Shown one piece after another: positions 24,677 to 27,416 of a stretch of DNA of 27,416 nt (positions are counted from its first letter, which is position 1; the number at the start of each line of letters is the position of its first letter). Both the position numbers and the translations under genes were made by a program. This DNA comes from Legionellales bacterium UBA2469 (lineage in GTDB: Bacteria > Pseudomonadota > Gammaproteobacteria > Legionellales > Legionellaceae), in contig DDPL01000036.1 in assembly GCA_002342175.1 (NCBI GenBank), forward strand, positions 7,522-34,937, written 5' to 3'. The notes beneath the pieces are model-generated. The model was given only the letters and a program-made list of their open reading frames with translations. It was not told where the DNA came from and made no database searches.

Positions 24677-25729
24677 ATGACCTCTGTTGCTGCTTCTCCA
24701 AAGTCAATTGCTTTGTTTCGCTTATCAGCCCTTGGTGATGTGTTGATGTATTTACCAACCGTGCGTGCTTTTCAACGTGCATTTCCGAATTGTCAGTTCA
24801 CTTGGATTATTTCACAACCAGCGTATGATCTGGTCAAGGATATTGAAGATATCCAATTTATATTGATTGATAAACCACGTTCATGGAAAGATTACTGGAA
24901 ACTTTATAAACGCTTTAGGCAACATAATTTTGATGTACTTATTGCAAGCCAAGCAAGTTTTAGGGCGCATCTTTTGTATACTTTAATTCGGGCAAAAAGA
25001 AAAATAGGTTATGATAAGATTCGAGGTAAAGAAGGACATTCCTGGTTTGTTAACGAACAAATCCCTTTTCGTGAAGTTCATACCCTAGAGGGGTTTATGC
25101 AATTTGCGGAGCATTTGGGTGTTCTTGATACAAGCGTGTCATGGAGTTTACCATTAGATCCAGTTGCTTTAGCTTGGGTTGAATCTCAACTTCATCATGG
25201 CTCATCAACATCACCATTGGTGGTTTTGAATCCTGCAGCCAGTAAACCAGAGCGCAGTTGGACAACAGAGCGTTATATTCAAGTCATCCAATATTTACAG
25301 CAGCGATACCAAGCTCGAGTTATTTTATGCGGAGGACCTTCTGCTTTTGATAGATCCCTTGCTGATGCAATTCAGGAAAAAGTGACCATAGAAGATTGGG
25401 TTGGAAAAACGCGTATTCCCCAGTTACTCGCGCTTATCTCAAAAGCGCAGTTGGTGATTTGCCCGGATACCGGACCATCGCATATGGCAGCGGCTTTAGA
25501 TGTCCCTGTGATTGCTCTGCATGGCGTGACGAAGCCAGAAATATCCGGACCTTATGGCCAATTGGAACATACGGTAAATGTTTACCCCGAAGCACGTGCA
25601 CGATGGGTGAATAAAAAAAGAGAACACAACGCCAATCAATGGTTTTTAAAAGTTCATCACCCAGAGGTGATGAACATGATTCAAGTCGATGAGGTTTGCC
25701 AAAAAATAGACAAGTTTTTTCAGGCTTAA
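24677..25729 (+). CDS. Glycosyltransferase family 9 (LPS heptosyltransferase-like)
   Basis: A 350-residue GT-B enzyme. The N-domain begins with IALFRLSALGDVLMYLPTVRAF, where Asp21 matches the catalytic Asp of WaaC/WaaF; the C-domain has NPAASKPERSW and the nucleotide-sugar motif CPDTGPSHMAAAL (Asp264, His269). It most resembles ADP-heptose:LPS heptosyltransferase I, which builds the inner core, but the exact acceptor cannot be told from sequence. It lies 1 nt after the zinc-finger gene. Its 3' end overlaps the convergent icmX stop by four bases. Confidence 0.88.
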   Translation: MTSVAASPKSIALFRLSALGDVLMYLPTVRAFQRAFPNCQFTWIISQPAYDLVKDIEDIQFILIDKPRSWKDYWKLYKRFRQHNFDVLIASQASFRAHLLYTLIRAKRKIGYDKIRGKEGHSWFVNEQIPFREVHTLEGFMQFAEHLGVLDTSVSWSLPLDPVALAWVESQLHHGSSTSPLVVLNPAASKPERSWTTERYIQVIQYLQQRYQARVILCGGPSAFDRSLADAIQEKVTIEDWVGKTRIPQLLALISKAQLVICPDTGPSHMAAALDVPVIALHGVTKPEISGPYGQLEHTVNVYPEARARWVNKKREHNANQWFLKVHHPEVMNMIQVDEVCQKIDKFFQA

Positions 25730-27114
25730 GAGGAGGGGTCGCTATAAGTCGGTGGTTGTAAGCTATTGAGCAATGTCACAGACTGGGTCAATAAAAGCTG
25801 TTCTTGTTGTTGTCTCATCAAATATAATTGGTAATTTATTTCTGCAAGAAGCATCACAGTTTCTTTTTGAATTGTCATAGGAGAGGCATTATTAATCATG
25901 GTTTGCCAGTTTGAGGCGGCGGTTGAAGATCCATCCGTGCTCGGTGGGCTGTAAAGGCGGTAGGTGGCCATGGTGAATTCATTCATGGCTTGAGAACTAG
26001 ATGTTTGATCACTTCCTGATTGGGTCGGTAGGCGTTTACCTATCATGTTATAAATATTCTGCAATCCAACCGACATTCGAGCCGAATAAGTTTTTAGATT
26101 CATCATAAAAACACCAAAAGTACGAAATGTGCTCAATTGAGCTTTCACATCATTCGCAGATTTAATTTTCATAAGTGTTGAATTAATGCTCGCTTGAGAT
26201 GCAAGAGTTACAGGTGCTGTTGTACCACTAAGATGTCTTGCAACGGTTTGTGCTGCTTGTAATTGTGTGCTCGGAATCAATCCTTGTGATTGGCCTTGTT
26301 GTGTGGAAGCACTTCCAGAATCTTTTGTATAAATCAATGGAGAAGTTATCAAACTGGCATCAACTTGATTTAAAAGGGCAAGATTGGGGTTTTGACTTGT
26401 ATTTTGATCCCCACTTTTGGTGGGATAAAAAATATTAGGCGTGATACTATCACCAAAAGTTGTAAAATCGTTATAACGAAATCTGGAGTTACTCGGAGCA
26501 AATGAAGAACTGTCAACATTTAATCCTAATTCATTCGCAAGATATAAACTTGATGTAAAAGGATAAGCGCAGTCTTTTTTCCAATTATATAGGGAAGGAT
26601 TGTTATTTTGCTGTTCGAAACAAAAGTCATCCGGCGTTACACTGAGCTGGTTGAGCAATAATTGACTAACTGGGCTAATGGGTTGTTCTGTTTGTGATGG
26701 GGCATCAATTTTTGCGCGAGAAAAATTATTTTGATTAAATCCCGTGTTGCTAAGTGAATTTAACGCTTGGTAGGGAGAGCCTGCAAAAAAAGTATTGAAT
26801 GTTGCATTGATAACAGATGCCGAAAACAATTGAGAAACCAATGCACTTTGTCCTTTTTGCATTTGCTCTAAATTAAGTAATTGGGCATTGTATTTGGATG
26901 CTTGATCTTGAATATTAGGAGGGGTATTGGAAATCAAAAAACCGAAAAATCCACCTAAATTGTCCACATGTTTTCTTAGTGTGGTGATGTTATCATCCTG
27001 CGATGTGCCAGCGCTTGTTGCCGAATAAGACGGGGTTTCGCCCTCGGCATGGGAAAGACTTAATAGGCCTGCACTAAGACTAATGATTTGAATGGTTTTC
27101 CATATCTGTTTCAT
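25726..27114 (-). CDS. icmX: Dot/Icm secretion system protein IcmX
   Basis: A 462-residue exported protein with a signal peptide (about 1-23, cleaved after SHA). The mature part is rich in Ser, Gln, Asn and Thr. Length, composition and especially its position right after icmW (four-base overlap ATGA) match IcmX of Legionella (about 466 residues), a periplasmic component of the type IVB secretion system required for intracellular growth. Conserved-looking segments are the N-terminal LRKHVDNLGGFFGFLISNTPPN and the C-terminal METYR-like FTMATYRLYSPPS and NWQTMINNASPMTIQKE. Two Cys (DDFCFEQ, KKDCAYPF) may form a disulfide. Similarity to IcmX is from memory; the icmW context makes the call firm. 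Confidence 0.88.
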   Translation of the reverse strand: MKQIWKTIQIISLSAGLLSLSHAEGETPSYSATSAGTSQDDNITTLRKHVDNLGGFFGFLISNTPPNIQDQASKYNAQLLNLEQMQKGQSALVSQLFSASVINATFNTFFAGSPYQALNSLSNTGFNQNNFSRAKIDAPSQTEQPISPVSQLLLNQLSVTPDDFCFEQQNNNPSLYNWKKDCAYPFTSSLYLANELGLNVDSSSFAPSNSRFRYNDFTTFGDSITPNIFYPTKSGDQNTSQNPNLALLNQVDASLITSPLIYTKDSGSASTQQGQSQGLIPSTQLQAAQTVARHLSGTTAPVTLASQASINSTLMKIKSANDVKAQLSTFRTFGVFMMNLKTYSARMSVGLQNIYNMIGKRLPTQSGSDQTSSSQAMNEFTMATYRLYSPPSTDGSSTAASNWQTMINNASPMTIQKETVMLLAEINYQLYLMRQQQEQLLLTQSVTLLNSLQPPTYSDPSS

Positions 27115-27416
27115 TCTTCGCCCTCCAAGGCTTTCAGAATTGTGCGTAGACGTTGTTCACCAAACACTCGGGATAATAATCGTAAACGCTCAAAAGCAAG
27201 ATTTCTTTTTATAAAAATATTGGATGGATCTTCCTCATTACGCATCGATGTCTCTGCATACATAATCACTCTTGAGGCACTACCCGGATGAGCTTGATCA
27301 ATAGCTTGTAAAAGTCTTAATCCACGACTGGTTTTAATATTGGCAATAAGGCGTATGAAGATTTCTTCATGTTTAAGCTGGTTGATATCTAGGAAATGAA
27401 TCATTTCTAAGTTATC
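27111..27416 (-). CDS. icmW: Dot/Icm secretion system chaperone IcmW, 5' end outside window
   Basis: The frame stays open to the window edge (DNLE precedes the first internal Met), so this is the C-terminal ~101 residues of a protein of about 150. The sequence FIRLIANIKTSRGLRLLQAIDQAHPGSASRVIMYAE and KRNLAFERLRLLSRVFGEQRLRTILKALEGEE closely follows the C-terminal half of Legionella IcmW. IcmW with IcmS forms an acidic adaptor that delivers effectors to the DotL coupling complex. It overlaps icmX by four bases. In Legionella, icmW-icmX lie opposite icmV-dotA, so dotA may lie just beyond this edge. Confidence 0.93.
   Translation of the reverse strand, partial: DNLEMIHFLDINQLKHEEIFIRLIANIKTSRGLRLLQAIDQAHPGSASRVIMYAETSMRNEEDPSNIFIKRNLAFERLRLLSRVFGEQRLRTILKALEGEE

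Noticed and set aside
1..27416. Mobile elements, CRISPR arrays or prophage remnants
   Set aside because: No transposase, integrase, terminal inverted repeats, regular spaced repeats or phage genes were seen; the accessory-looking genes have no mobility marks nearby.

Overview
The window is AT-rich DNA from a gammaproteobacterium, most likely a member of the Legionellales (the Legionella, Coxiella, Rickettsiella and Aquicella group). The strongest clue is at the right edge. There the minus strand carries the end of icmW followed by icmX, two components of the Dot/Icm type IVB secretion system of intracellular Legionellales. The rest is mostly conserved gammaproteobacterial housekeeping clusters, with a few accessory pieces between them. 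The genus cannot be fixed from the sequence alone.

Left end (1-3777, plus strand): the 3' part of a helical-repeat (HEAT-like) protein gene, then an HlyD-type membrane fusion protein and an ABC exporter whose N-terminal C39-like domain appears catalytically dead. This is the least familiar, most accessory-looking block. Next, on the minus strand, come hinT and folE, with a divergent promoter region containing a perfect 28-bp palindrome, and then ppa. The gap after ppa (5325-5589) holds a candidate small RNA with its own promoter and terminator. A small Rieske ferredoxin and tRNA-Val(GAC) follow.

Middle (6133-13286): the classical translation operon thrS-infC-rpmI-rplT-pheS-pheT-ihfA. infC appears to start at AUU. 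An intrinsic terminator lies between rplT and pheS, and a thioredoxin-fold [2Fe-2S] ferredoxin gene is coupled to the end of ihfA. Then comes rplM-rpsI with a long leader and a strong terminator. An orphan AT-rich gene for an exported protein follows, then petA-petB-petC (cytochrome bc1), sspA-sspB, and the overlapping chain nnrD-tsaE-amiB-mutL-miaA. Several of these carry unusual features: cytochrome b has PPWY instead of PEWY at the Qo site, cytochrome c1 is short, the NnrD epimerase half is degenerate, and MutL lacks the endonuclease motif.

Right end (24481-27416): in place of the hfq gene that commonly follows miaA there is a small zinc-finger protein and a family 9 (heptosyltransferase-like) glycosyltransferase. 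These converge on icmX-icmW. The clearest follow-up targets are the candidate small RNA, the HEAT/HlyD/ABC cassette, the orphan exported protein between rpsI and petA, and the bc1 Qo-site variant. No mobile element, CRISPR array, rRNA or integrase gene was seen.
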